DNA of 24,242 nt from positions 1 through 24,242 of IMG/VR virus record IMGVR_UViG_3300037010_000670; one strand, written 5' to 3'. The stretch comes from a virus. The stretch's first letter is position 1; each line of letters begins with the position of its first letter. Below the pieces are notes generated by a model. It made no database searches, had not been told where the DNA came from, and saw only the letters and a list, made by a program, of their open reading frames with translations. Positions 14,824-22,166 of the stretch are shown here, in pieces. The position numbers and the translations under genes were made by a program.

Positions 14824-14990
14824 ATGAATACACAGTAGCGGAGGATGACCTGCTCCGGCAGGTAGACACCATGCTCCGCTACTATTTTCACATAGACCCG
14901 GACACACTCACGGACGATCAGTATGCCATGCGATTCAACGAACTCGTATGGATACGCAAAGAGGAGGCTAAACACAACAAAGGAAACTAA
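14440..14990 (+). CDS. tail assembly chaperone, frameshifted (GT-like) form
   Basis: Predicted joined product: 126 codons in frame to 14817, a -1 slip, then 57 codons from 14817 to the TAA at 14988-14990, total 183 residues. The extension reads KLDEYTVAEDDLLRQVDTML, then RYYFHIDPDTLTDDQ and a helical end ELVWIRKEEAKHNKGN. This frame is open across the whole gap up to the tape measure start at 14994, so it otherwise would leave 170 bases unexplained. In lambda, P2 and Mu the same two-form arrangement controls tail assembly; the long form recruits the tape measure. An internal ATG at 14871 could instead start a 39-residue peptide, which is less likely. Confidence 0.8.
14811..14883 (+). promoter_or_regulatory. 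programmed -1 frameshift signal with nested hairpin
   Basis: Slippery run of eight A (14811-14818) read as A-AAA-AAA-AGC in frame. A stem follows: AGTAGCGGAG (14834-14843) is the exact reverse complement of CTCCGCTACT (14874-14883). Inside its 30-base loop ACCTGC (14848-14853) and GCAGGT (14858-14863) form a 6-bp hairpin with the UNCG-type tetraloop TCCG. The first stem starts 16 bases after the A-heptamer, somewhat further than the usual 5-9. Confidence 0.75.
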
Positions 14991-14993
14991 GCA

Positions 14994-16859
14994 ATGGGCG
15001 CAGCAGTAGAGTATTTAGTGAAAATGAAGGATGGCCTCTCCGGGCCACTCTCCAAGATCGCAGGAGGCTCTGAGGGTGCCAAAGGCGCACTGGAGAAACT
15101 GACAGGCGCTGCTGAGTCCGCTACTGATGCTACCAAGAAACTAGGCAGCAGCCTCTCCTCCCTCGACGGCCTCAAGGATGCTATGCCTGACGCCGTCAAA
15201 GGTGGTTTCGACGCGATCAAATCTGCCATACCCGAAGGAGTCGAAAGTGCCTTCGGTGGTATCGGCAAGCTGATCAAAAATCCATTCGTCATCGCAGGAG
15301 CTGGCATCATGGCATCTATCGCTATGGGCATGAAGGACTCCAAAGCCAAGATCGACTATACCGACCTCCTCGGCCTCAATACCGGGGCCAAAGTCTACGA
15401 GGACATCAAGAAGCTTCGCGTAGAACTCGGCGGCAGTGTCGTATCTGCTGCTAAGAATCTCCTCACCGCAGGAGCTGACAAGGACACCATCAGCCCGATG
15501 CTCAAGAACATCGGCGAGGTAGCCGGAGGCGGTGGCGAGAAGTTTGACGCACTCACGGAGGCATTCACCACCGTGCAGAAAGAAGGCAAGCTCACCACTG
15601 AGACGCTCAAGACCATGACGGATAATGGGTTCAAACCGCTCGCACTCATGCAGACGCTCGCAGGTTCATCGGATGAGTACTGGCAGAAGCAGCTTGCAGA
15701 TGGCGCGATCAGTATGGATGTGCTTAATAAGGCACTGGATGAGGGCGTTAAAGCAGGAGGGATATTTAACGGGACTTTGGCTAAAGCAGCGCAGACACCT
15801 ACACAGAAGTGGGTAACCATGAAGGCAGAAGTCGAAGACCTCGCCGTCACCATCGGCGCGAAGTTCATGCCGATCGTAGACGGCAGCGTCAAGGTGCTCA
15901 CCATGAGCATGGACTATTTCAATAAGGGACTGGACTACACGGTCTCTGTTTTCACCGTGCTATGCGGCTGGGCCGAAAAGAACGCCGACATACTGGAGGA
16001 GCTGACAGGCTTCGTGCTCGGTGCTGCTGCTGCCTACAAGGCATATCAGATATGGCAGGTGCTCAGCTACACATGGATGATGCGCGAGACCATCGCCACC
16101 ACGATACTGGCAGGTGCCAAGACGGTGCTCGGAGTCGTGACAGGTGCCCTCACCGTGGCTCAGTGGTCACTGAATGCAGCCTTCTACGCCTCACCTGTCG
16201 GCTGGGTCGTACTGGCTATCGGCGCACTCGTGGCAGGTGTGATCTATGCATGGAAAAACTTCGAGGGATTCCGCAAAGTGATCTACGGACTGTGGGAGAC
16301 ATTTAAAGTCGTTTTCACTGCCATTGGATCGCTGTTTAAATCCATCTTCTCGCCTATCGGTGACGCGATCGCCGCGATCAAGGAGGGCCGCTGGGCCGAT
16401 GCTGCCAAGGCAGCAGGTCAGCTCGCCCTCAATCTGAGTCCCGTGGGCATGGTAGTCCAGGGCGTGAAGGCATTCAAAGGCGCTGACATCGGCGGTGCAT
16501 ACAAGAAGGGCGAAGCCGAAGGCACTAAGAGCTGGAATAAGGATCATGAGATCAAAGTCACCAATGATACCAAGAAAGAAAAGACTCCTGAGGAGCTGCT
16601 GAAGGATAACTACAAAAACAGTAAGGTAGACTCGGCAGCTGATGACAAAAAAGACGACAAGGAAGCCGGAGCCAAAACAGAAGCAGGACTGAACGCCGTG
16701 AGCGGTGGCGGTGTCAAAAATATAACCGTGACAGTCGGCAAGATGATAGAGACTCTGGAGATCAAAATATATGGCGGCGTAGCCGAAATGCAAACGCAGA
16801 TAGAACGCGCCGTCGAGGAGGGAATGACAAGGGCTATCGCAAGCGCTACAGCTAAATAA
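14994..16859 (+). CDS. tape measure protein
   Basis: A 621-residue tape measure. The N-terminal third is Ala/Lys/Gly-rich helix (KIAGGSEGAKGALEKLTGAAES), with a tape-measure-type domain around residues 120-290 (LRVELGGSVVSAAKNLLTAG, TEAFTTVQKEGKLTTETLKTM, LMQTLAGSSDEYW). Residues about 335-440 have several membrane-like helices (LGAAAAYKAYQIWQVL, ASPVGWVVLAIGALVAGVIYAW), thought to help DNA cross the inner membrane. The Lys/Asp-rich tail ends with a short conserved module (KNITVTVGKMIETLEIKIYG). At about 1.5 angstroms per residue it predicts a tail near 90 nm. It starts 3 bases after the frameshift-frame stop. Confidence 0.85.
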   Translation: MGAAVEYLVKMKDGLSGPLSKIAGGSEGAKGALEKLTGAAESATDATKKLGSSLSSLDGLKDAMPDAVKGGFDAIKSAIPEGVESAFGGIGKLIKNPFVIAGAGIMASIAMGMKDSKAKIDYTDLLGLNTGAKVYEDIKKLRVELGGSVVSAAKNLLTAGADKDTISPMLKNIGEVAGGGGEKFDALTEAFTTVQKEGKLTTETLKTMTDNGFKPLALMQTLAGSSDEYWQKQLADGAISMDVLNKALDEGVKAGGIFNGTLAKAAQTPTQKWVTMKAEVEDLAVTIGAKFMPIVDGSVKVLTMSMDYFNKGLDYTVSVFTVLCGWAEKNADILEELTGFVLGAAAAYKAYQIWQVLSYTWMMRETIATTILAGAKTVLGVVTGALTVAQWSLNAAFYASPVGWVVLAIGALVAGVIYAWKNFEGFRKVIYGLWETFKVVFTAIGSLFKSIFSPIGDAIAAIKEGRWADAAKAAGQLALNLSPVGMVVQGVKAFKGADIGGAYKKGEAEGTKSWNKDHEIKVTNDTKKEKTPEELLKDNYKNSKVDSAADDKKDDKEAGAKTEAGLNAVSGGGVKNITVTVGKMIETLEIKIYGGVAEMQTQIERAVEEGMTRAIASATAK

Positions 16860-16871
16860 AAAACAAACAAT

Positions 16872-17033
16872 ATGAAAAAAGGACGCAAACAACCAACGAG
16901 AATCATACGCAGTAAGCGCGGACAGCAGATCAATATCAAGACTCTGGTCGAGAAAATAGAAATACATGGAGCTCCGACTAAAGAGATGATCGAGAAAGCG
17001 ATAACTGATTCATTGATAAGTGCCATAGGGTAA
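16872..17033 (+). CDS. 53-residue mini-protein resembling the tape-measure C terminus
   Basis: A short basic gene starting after the A-rich leader AAAAAACAAACAAT, 12 bases after the tape measure stop, and sharing its last base with the next start (TAATG). The sequence MKKGRKQPTRIIRSKRG is followed by QINIKTLVEKIEIHG, TKEMIEKAITDSLISAIG. The second half aligns by eye with the tape-measure end (ITVTVGKMIETLEIKIYG ... IERAVEEGMTRAIAS): beta-hairpin-like I-x-I-x-x-LVEK-I-E-I-x-G then an amphipathic helix. It may be a duplicated C-terminal module expressed as a separate tail-tip or tape-measure-capping protein. Not recognised as a named family. Confidence 0.65.
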   Translation: MKKGRKQPTRIIRSKRGQQINIKTLVEKIEIHGAPTKEMIEKAITDSLISAIG

Positions 17034-17320
17034 TGAAAGTAACAGATATACTACTCGGTGACGACAATGACCTGATCATACGTGACGGGGATTTTGCCGT
17101 AGGCGATAGTACGCAGCAGCATCAGAAGCATCTGCTAATGGCTGAGCCCGGAGACTACAAGCAGAATCCGCTGATCGGCATAGGTGCCCAGAGCTATCTG
17201 GATGACGAAGGCCCCGGCGATCTGCTCAGGGCGATGAGAAAAGAATTAGTCCGCGACGGCATGATCGTGCAAAACCTCAGTGTCGGATCGGATGGTATAA
17301 ACATAGACGCAAACTATTAA
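17033..17320 (+). CDS. baseplate wedge protein, gp25/GPW-like
   Basis: A 95-residue protein. The pattern DLIIRDGDFAVGDSTQQHQK, HLLMAEPGDYKQNPLIGIGA, then a helix LLRAMRKELVRDGM and the end IDANY matches small baseplate proteins of the gp25/GPW group in Bacteroidota phages: 'DF..GDST.QHQ..LL...G..K..P..G.G' followed by 'i..E...DG'. These form the core of the baseplate wedge near the sheath. It overlaps the preceding mini-gene by one base. Normal length for the family. Confidence 0.7.
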   Translation: MKVTDILLGDDNDLIIRDGDFAVGDSTQQHQKHLLMAEPGDYKQNPLIGIGAQSYLDDEGPGDLLRAMRKELVRDGMIVQNLSVGSDGINIDANY

Positions 17321-17321
17321 G

Positions 17322-17555
17322 ATGGCAGCAGCAGACAATACACCTAAAAACCTCATTCACACCGCCATGCTCACGCTGACGGTCATGTTTAGCGGAGGCT
17401 CATTCGGGCTGCTGTGGAAGGATCACGAGAAGATATGGGATCACGAGGTACGCCTCACGGTGATCGAAAAGGATACTAAGAAATCTACGCCTCCGGCTAC
17501 GGCCCTGTACGAAGGCATACTGGAGAGCGAAACCAAAATAGAAAAGAAAAAATGA
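17322..17555 (+). CDS. holin-like small membrane protein
   Basis: A 77-residue protein with one membrane segment (about residues 12-33, IHTAMLTLTVMFSGGSFGLLW) after a polar N terminus, followed by a charged cytoplasmic or periplasmic tail rich in Lys and Glu (DHEVRLTVIEKDTKKST). One base after the gp25-like stop and overlapping the endolysin start by 4 bases. Position directly before an endolysin and the presence of one helix with a charged tail suggest a holin or holin-like lysis protein, though many holins have two or more helices. Function is inferred from context. Confidence 0.55.
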   Translation: MAAADNTPKNLIHTAMLTLTVMFSGGSFGLLWKDHEKIWDHEVRLTVIEKDTKKSTPPATALYEGILESETKIEKKK

Positions 17556-18142
17556 GAGCACTCATCATCCTACTACTCTGTTTGTCTACAGTCTGCCACA
17601 GTGCGGACTGTCACCGTATCGTCCCGTTCATACTGAAGTGGGAGGGCGGCTGGGTAAACAATCCTAAAGACCCCGGAGGCGAAACCAACAAGGGCATCAC
17701 CTACAGGACGTGGAAACACTACTACGGGGGCAATACGCACCCTGAGTTTATGATCATGCCCACAGACAAGTGGGAGCATATCTACAAAGACGGCTACTGG
17801 GATGTCGTACACGGTGACCAGATCAAGAACCAGAACATCGCCGAGGTGCTCGCAGAGTGGTGCTGGGGTAGCGGTGCAGCCATCCCGATCCGGGATGTGC
17901 AGCGGGCACTCGGCATACAGGTAGACGGCGTATTCGGAGTGGGTACGCTTTTGGCGATCAACAGAGCCAATCAGCAGGAGCTGTATCAGACGCTGATCAC
18001 TGACCGCTTTAAGTTTCTGAGCCACCTGCCGCAGCATACTACGAGCCTCTGGACTTTCACCGATGGATGGTTTAACCGCATGACCGACTTTGTATTCTTT
18101 CAGAACAATCAAATAGCGATGGTAGCTACCAGCAAGCCATGA
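17552..18142 (+). CDS. endolysin, GH108 lysozyme with Sec signal
   Basis: A 196-residue endolysin. N-terminal signal peptide-like segment MRALIILLLCLSTVCHSA (residues 1-18), then FILKWEGGWVNNPKDPGGET followed by NKGIT, the GH108 (N-acetylmuramidase) hallmark; the Glu in EGG (E31) is the likely catalytic residue. It continues with KWEHIYKDGYWDVVHGDQ and a C-terminal peptidoglycan-binding-type domain (IRDVQRALGIQVDGVFGVGT, residues about 118-137). It cleaves the cell wall at lysis. The hydrophobic N terminus suggests Sec export, so its release may not need a holin pore, as in signal-anchor or secreted endolysins. Ends with a 4-base overlap with the spanin-like gene. Confidence 0.85.
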   Translation: MRALIILLLCLSTVCHSADCHRIVPFILKWEGGWVNNPKDPGGETNKGITYRTWKHYYGGNTHPEFMIMPTDKWEHIYKDGYWDVVHGDQIKNQNIAEVLAEWCWGSGAAIPIRDVQRALGIQVDGVFGVGTLLAINRANQQELYQTLITDRFKFLSHLPQHTTSLWTFTDGWFNRMTDFVFFQNNQIAMVATSKP

Positions 18143-18768
18143 ACAAACCTTTTATCATATCAGCTGCTTTGAACGTGGTGCTGCTCGTGCTACTCTGCAC
18201 GAGTATTGCCGTAGGCATCAAAGTGCACCGTGCAGACTGTCCGCCTGTCACGGAGTCGACGGTCATCACGTACCGCGACTCCGTGATCGCAGTGAGGGAC
18301 ACGGCGATGAAGCCCGTTTTCAATAAGGCATCTGTCAGGATCCGTCACACAGAGGATCACAGCGCGAAGGCGATGGAGCTGGGCAGCTGCGAGACCCTGA
18401 GCGGCGCTAACTGTGCGGATACAAACTTCTACTGCGTCGACACGCTCGTCCCGAATCACTACAGGGCCGAAGCTCACGCCACCGTGACAGGCAATGAGGT
18501 CGTAGACTGGAAAGTAAACTACGTCAACCTCACACCTGAGACTATCCGCATGGAGACCGTGACCACTACCGTCGTAGAGCATCCGCGCTCGGCTATGTTT
18601 CAGGTATATGCCGGAGCCTTCGGTCTCGGCAAAGAGAACTACTGGGGCCTCGGCCTCAAGGCTGATGTCGTGATCGCTGACAGGTTTATGATCGGATATG
18701 GATTTGACGCTAAGAACCTGACGCATCAGGGCGAGCTGCTGATGAAGATCAATTTTAAAAAGAAATGA
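18139..18768 (+). CDS. membrane-anchored lysis-cassette protein, spanin-like
   Basis: A 209-residue protein: one N-terminal membrane helix (about residues 6-27, IISAALNVVLLVLLCTSIAVGI), then a Cys-containing periplasmic region (CETLSGANCADTNFYCVDTL, with at least four Cys that could form disulphides) and a C-terminal beta-rich region (FQVYAGAFGLGKENYWGLG, MIGYGFDAKN, LLMKINFKKK) with alternating hydrophobic residues as in outer-membrane strands. It overlaps endolysin and the LysM gene by ATGA. Position after endolysin suggests a spanin-type role that links inner and outer membranes. The beta-rich end is unlike classical coiled-coil i-spanins. Family not recognised. Confidence 0.55.
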   Translation: MNKPFIISAALNVVLLVLLCTSIAVGIKVHRADCPPVTESTVITYRDSVIAVRDTAMKPVFNKASVRIRHTEDHSAKAMELGSCETLSGANCADTNFYCVDTLVPNHYRAEAHATVTGNEVVDWKVNYVNLTPETIRMETVTTTVVEHPRSAMFQVYAGAFGLGKENYWGLGLKADVVIADRFMIGYGFDAKNLTHQGELLMKINFKKK

Positions 18769-19631
18769 GACAGATCACTGTAGAGAATGGACAAAACATC
18801 TTCGACATCGCCGTGCAGGAGTACGGTAGTGTCGAGGGTGCAGCTGCGCTGATCGCTGACAATGCGCTTGCTGATGGCTACGCGACCATCCTCACCGGAG
18901 GCCAGATACTGCTGATCAAAAGCGCTCCGACAGATGCTAAGATGCTGGCCGATATCAAAGCCGCAGGGATCAAGCCGAAAGGCGGCACTGTACTGACGCA
19001 TGTCTCCGGCTTTGCATTCGGACTGGAGCCCGTCACTGTAGCCAATGGCGGCGGTGACAACTGGACATTCAGTGTGCCATTTAGCTCGCTGACGCTGAGC
19101 GGCACAGATACTATGAGTCCTGCATCTGTGACAGGAGACTTCTGGACTGGCATGACACCGACCTCCATCGTATCTGATACGATATCCGCAGCTACAGATT
19201 ATACATTCAGCGCTCGTGGTGCAGGTACCTATATTTTCAGGGTACAATATCATACTGCTGATGGATTCACAGTAGCTACACAGCTATTTCTGATGGTAGA
19301 CGGAGCGGGGACGATCATCCGAATGGCTTCGTTTGCGGGGATCTACGGAGTCACTATCTCAGGTCTCAGCATCAGTGCGACTGCTGAGTATAGCGTGACT
19401 AACTGTACATTCCCCAGTGGCAGAAACTTCATCGCATTTAATGGTGATTTCTCCAGCTATCATCCAATGGGTAGCTCGGATTCGCTCGTCAGTGAGCCGC
19501 TGCCGCTGTACGATCACATTTACTTATTCTTTATGGCGCCGCTCAGCCCTGCCGAGTGGACAGATGTCGGAGCTGATATCAATGGAGATGTGACAGGCAG
19601 CGCAATGACTTTAACAATAAACATATCCTAA
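18765..19631 (+). CDS. LysM-containing tail protein with beta-rich C terminus
   Basis: A 288-residue protein. Residues 1-50 form a LysM-type unit (VENGQNIFDIAVQEYGSVEG, then ALIADN and ILTGGQILLI), similar to gpX/gp53-type tail proteins that bind peptidoglycan or help baseplate assembly. A linker is followed by about 200 residues of Ser/Thr/Gly-rich beta sequence (FSARGAGTYIFRVQYHTADG, GISGLSISATAEY-like strands) resembling immunoglobulin-like or BACON-like domains. It overlaps the spanin-like gene by 4 bases and stands directly before the baseplate J-like gene. The C-terminal half may bind host surface polymers. Confidence 0.65.
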   Translation: MRQITVENGQNIFDIAVQEYGSVEGAAALIADNALADGYATILTGGQILLIKSAPTDAKMLADIKAAGIKPKGGTVLTHVSGFAFGLEPVTVANGGGDNWTFSVPFSSLTLSGTDTMSPASVTGDFWTGMTPTSIVSDTISAATDYTFSARGAGTYIFRVQYHTADGFTVATQLFLMVDGAGTIIRMASFAGIYGVTISGLSISATAEYSVTNCTFPSGRNFIAFNGDFSSYHPMGSSDSLVSEPLPLYDHIYLFFMAPLSPAEWTDVGADINGDVTGSAMTLTINIS

Positions 19632-19632
19632 A

Positions 19633-20484
19633 ATGGCAAGATCAGTATCAACAATATATCAGAGCATCGTCAATGAGAAAAACACGATGACATCACTGTC
19701 CGGGCTGCTGCCTACAGTGGAGAACCTCCCGCAGCTTCTGACCGATCTCGGCAACAGTCCGAGCCGCGTGGCAGTCTGGAGACTCATGTGCTACATCGTC
19801 GCAGTGTCTATGAATACGCTGGAGACGCTGTGGGATAGCTTTCTGAATGTGGTCAATACCACGATAGCCAATAAGATACCTGGCACACTGCTCTGGTATC
19901 AGCAGCAGGCTTTCATTTTCCAATACGGAGACCCGCTGACGCTGATAAATAACAAATGGCAGTATGCCACCGTGACCCCTGCCAATCGCATCGTAAACAG
20001 ATGCGCCGCCATCGAGCGCGGAGCCACAGGGATACTGATCAAGGCGGCGATCTTTGACGGTACGTCTATCGCTCCGCTGTCTGCGCCGCAGCTCGTAGCC
20101 TTCAATGCCTACTATCAGAAGATCAAGTATGCAGGCCCCGCGATCACCTGTGTGAGTTATACTGCGGATTTGCTGCGCCTGTCCTACACCATCTACTATG
20201 ATCCGCTCGTCGATCTGGCGGTATTGCAGCCAGCTGTCGAGGCCGCGATCAATAACTTCATCGGCAATCTGACATTTAATGGTGTCTACAATCTCACCGC
20301 TCAGACGGATGCGATACAGCGTGTACCCGGTGTCGTAGACCCTCGCCTCACTGATGCACAGGCCACCTATGGACTGCTCCCATATGCTCCGATCATTGGT
20401 CAGTACGCTTCGAATGCCGGATACCTGAGCATCGACCCTGCCTATCCTTTGTCCACTACGATAACCTACGTACCATATGTTTAG
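19633..20484 (+). CDS. baseplate J-like protein
   Basis: A 283-residue protein in the baseplate region. Sequence: N-terminal helices (ARSVSTIYQSIVNEKNTMTS, WRLMCYIVAVSMNTLETLWD), GTLLWYQQQAFIFQYGDP, a GATGILIKAAIFDGTSIAPL strand region, and LRLSYTIYYDPLVDLAVLQP, AAINNFIGNLTFNGVYNLT, RVPGVVDPRLTDA. This is the order found in gpJ/Mu gp47 type baseplate proteins ('v..v...i..fI..l.f.g....s.l...i..v.GV'). It joins the wedge components. It overlaps the downstream gene by 8 bases. It is shorter than Mu gp47 (about 350-400), which may be normal for this phage group. Confidence 0.7.
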   Translation: MARSVSTIYQSIVNEKNTMTSLSGLLPTVENLPQLLTDLGNSPSRVAVWRLMCYIVAVSMNTLETLWDSFLNVVNTTIANKIPGTLLWYQQQAFIFQYGDPLTLINNKWQYATVTPANRIVNRCAAIERGATGILIKAAIFDGTSIAPLSAPQLVAFNAYYQKIKYAGPAITCVSYTADLLRLSYTIYYDPLVDLAVLQPAVEAAINNFIGNLTFNGVYNLTAQTDAIQRVPGVVDPRLTDAQATYGLLPYAPIIGQYASNAGYLSIDPAYPLSTTITYVPYV

Positions 20485-21031
20485 TGTGATATGGTCATAT
20501 CTCGTGAGCTGGCTGCTGCCATGGTTTCTGAATAAGACAAAGATGAACGACTGGCTGAATGCGCTTCTGAAACCGCTGTCAGAATTGTACCAGACATTCA
20601 TTGCTTTCAAAAATGAAACGCTCTATGAACTGTCCATCACAGGTCAGGTGATCTCCCTGGAGCAGCTGCTGAACGATAAATTTAACGGGGGGCTCAATGC
20701 ATGGAACTGGAACTCCACAGACGGCACCTATGTGCCCAACACGCCCAACGCGATCTATATCATTGACTTTCCCAATGCGCTGCCCGTGACCTATGTTTGG
20801 AATAATGCCGAGGCACGTCCGCCGCTCTATCTGTACAATGCGAGTGAGGCGCACACACCGCCGCTCTATCTGTACAATATGGGAGAGTTTGACGATGAGG
20901 CAGATTTCCTCATCAATGTGCCCACGGCGCTCGCAGATGTGACGACCGATCTGCTATTCGTAGCCAAGATGAAAGCATGGGTCAATAAATACAGACAGGC
21001 AGGTACGAGATATTCGATTGTAAACTATTAA
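20477..21031 (+). CDS. baseplate protein, tail I/gp48-like
   Basis: A 184-residue protein between baseplate J and the fibre, where gpI/gp48-type proteins usually sit. The N terminus is helical (FSVIWSYLVSWLLPWFLNKT, then NALLKPLSELYQTFIAFKNE), followed by SLEQLLNDKFNGGLNAWNWN and beta-rich rest. It contains a short internal repeat, PPLYLYN occurring twice 13 residues apart (DNA 20819-20839 and 20858-20878, identical over 21 bases). It would anchor the fibre to the baseplate. Assignment rests mainly on position. Confidence 0.6.
   Translation: MFSVIWSYLVSWLLPWFLNKTKMNDWLNALLKPLSELYQTFIAFKNETLYELSITGQVISLEQLLNDKFNGGLNAWNWNSTDGTYVPNTPNAIYIIDFPNALPVTYVWNNAEARPPLYLYNASEAHTPPLYLYNMGEFDDEADFLINVPTALADVTTDLLFVAKMKAWVNKYRQAGTRYSIVNY
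20819..20878 (+). repeat. 21-bp direct repeat with 39-bp offset
   Basis: CCGCCGCTCTATCTGTACAA plus T occurs identically at 20819-20839 and 20858-20878, encoding two PPLYLYN motifs in the same frame. A local duplication in the baseplate gene. Confidence 0.85.
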
Positions 21032-21041
21032 ACAAAAATAA

Positions 21042-22166
21042 ATGAGAAGATTTGACACAGGCACGAGTGCCACCAACGGCGGAATGCCGATAGTACAGGA
21101 TGATTTTGAACTAATGCAGGATGCAGCGGCAGAAGCCATCGGCGGCGCTGCCACGCTGAACGGTCAGGATAGCTATATCATCACAGGCTGTAATATCGTG
21201 CCGCGTGGAGGCTCTAATCAGGGCACCACAGCGGGTATCCTGATGCTTAATGGTGAGGTTTGCTTTGTAGATGCTGATCTCGTCGGTATAGATGAGACGG
21301 TGAATCCACTACTCACATGGTACTGGACTACTGATGTGACATACGATCCGGCAGGGCTGAAAATATTCGCTATCGGAGGTGCAGGGATTGACACCTACAA
21401 GATCACAAAGGCCGTGATCGGATATGCAGGTACGCCTCCGGCAGGAGCTGTGAGCATCCTCGCTATGAAGCGTCAGGAGAATCTGATCGCCGATATGGTG
21501 GCTACGCAAGGCATACAGTTCACGAAGTCTATCGGCTTCGCCAAAGGTACCGCGACGCTCGTCAGCGCAGGACAGTATTCGCTCGCTGCCGATGGCAATA
21601 GCTTCGACCTGCCCTTTGTGAATGGCACCACACTCGTGCAGATCAACGGTGGCATCGGCGGTGTCGAGGTAGGGACTAATATCGTAGTGCGATTCGTCGG
21701 CGCTGTCGACTCTGACGAGATCACGCTGACATCAGGAGCCAATATCCTCACACCACAGGGCCGCGACTATACCTACAGGCACGGAGACTGGGCGACCCTG
21801 AGCTATCAGGGCGCGAACGTATGGTCACTCGTCGATCAGTGGCAGTCCGGCAGCTGGCAGGTAGTGACGACCTTCGGCACAGGCTGGAGCGCAGGAAGCC
21901 CCACACCGAGATTTATGAAAGACAGATGTGGGAGGGTGCAGCTGAGTGGGTTTTGTGGTAGTTCGACATCAGGTGCACACTTAAACCCAGTATTCACATT
22001 GCCATCAGGATACAGGCCTAGTCAGGATGAGACTTTTTCTATGAATTATGATTCAGGAGGTAGTACAACGCCTTTTACGGTAACTGTACATACTGACGGT
22101 ACCGTTACAACAGGAATATCGCCAATAGGAATATGGTTATCAAGTATCTCATTTATTGCGCTGTAA
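21042..22166 (+). CDS. tail fibre / receptor-binding protein
   Basis: A 374-residue fibre. The N terminus MRRFDTGTSATNGGMPIVQD is a baseplate-attachment segment; the middle is beta-rich (ITLTSGANILTPQGRDYTYR, TLVQINGGIGGVEVG); residues about 280-374 form a receptor-binding tip-like unit: PTPRFMKDRCGRVQLSGFCG, VFTLPSGYRPSQDETFSMNY, FTVTVHTDGTVTT, matching the 'G.V.L.G ... LP.GYRP' tip pattern. It binds the host receptor. GC drops from about 57% (counted over 21721-21780) to about 40% (22021-22140) near the tip, a sign of domain exchange. The gene overlaps the minus-strand moron by 14 bases at the 3' ends. Confidence 0.8.
   Translation: MRRFDTGTSATNGGMPIVQDDFELMQDAAAEAIGGAATLNGQDSYIITGCNIVPRGGSNQGTTAGILMLNGEVCFVDADLVGIDETVNPLLTWYWTTDVTYDPAGLKIFAIGGAGIDTYKITKAVIGYAGTPPAGAVSILAMKRQENLIADMVATQGIQFTKSIGFAKGTATLVSAGQYSLAADGNSFDLPFVNGTTLVQINGGIGGVEVGTNIVVRFVGAVDSDEITLTSGANILTPQGRDYTYRHGDWATLSYQGANVWSLVDQWQSGSWQVVTTFGTGWSAGSPTPRFMKDRCGRVQLSGFCGSSTSGAHLNPVFTLPSGYRPSQDETFSMNYDSGGSTTPFTVTVHTDGTVTTGISPIGIWLSSISFIAL

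Noticed and set aside
14871-14990. Independent 39-residue gene starting at the ATG at 14871
   Set aside because: No leader-like sequence; the frame is open back to the A-run and matches the known frameshift arrangement better.
16191-16967. Minus-strand ORF of 258 codons
   Set aside because: Shadow of the tape measure gene; Cys/Tyr/Leu-rich translation is typical of a reverse frame of Ala/Lys-rich coding DNA.
19693-20610. Long minus-strand ORF of 305 codons
   Set aside because: It lies opposite the baseplate J-like gene, which has family-like sequence and tight overlaps with its neighbours; the reverse frame has no domain-like pattern.
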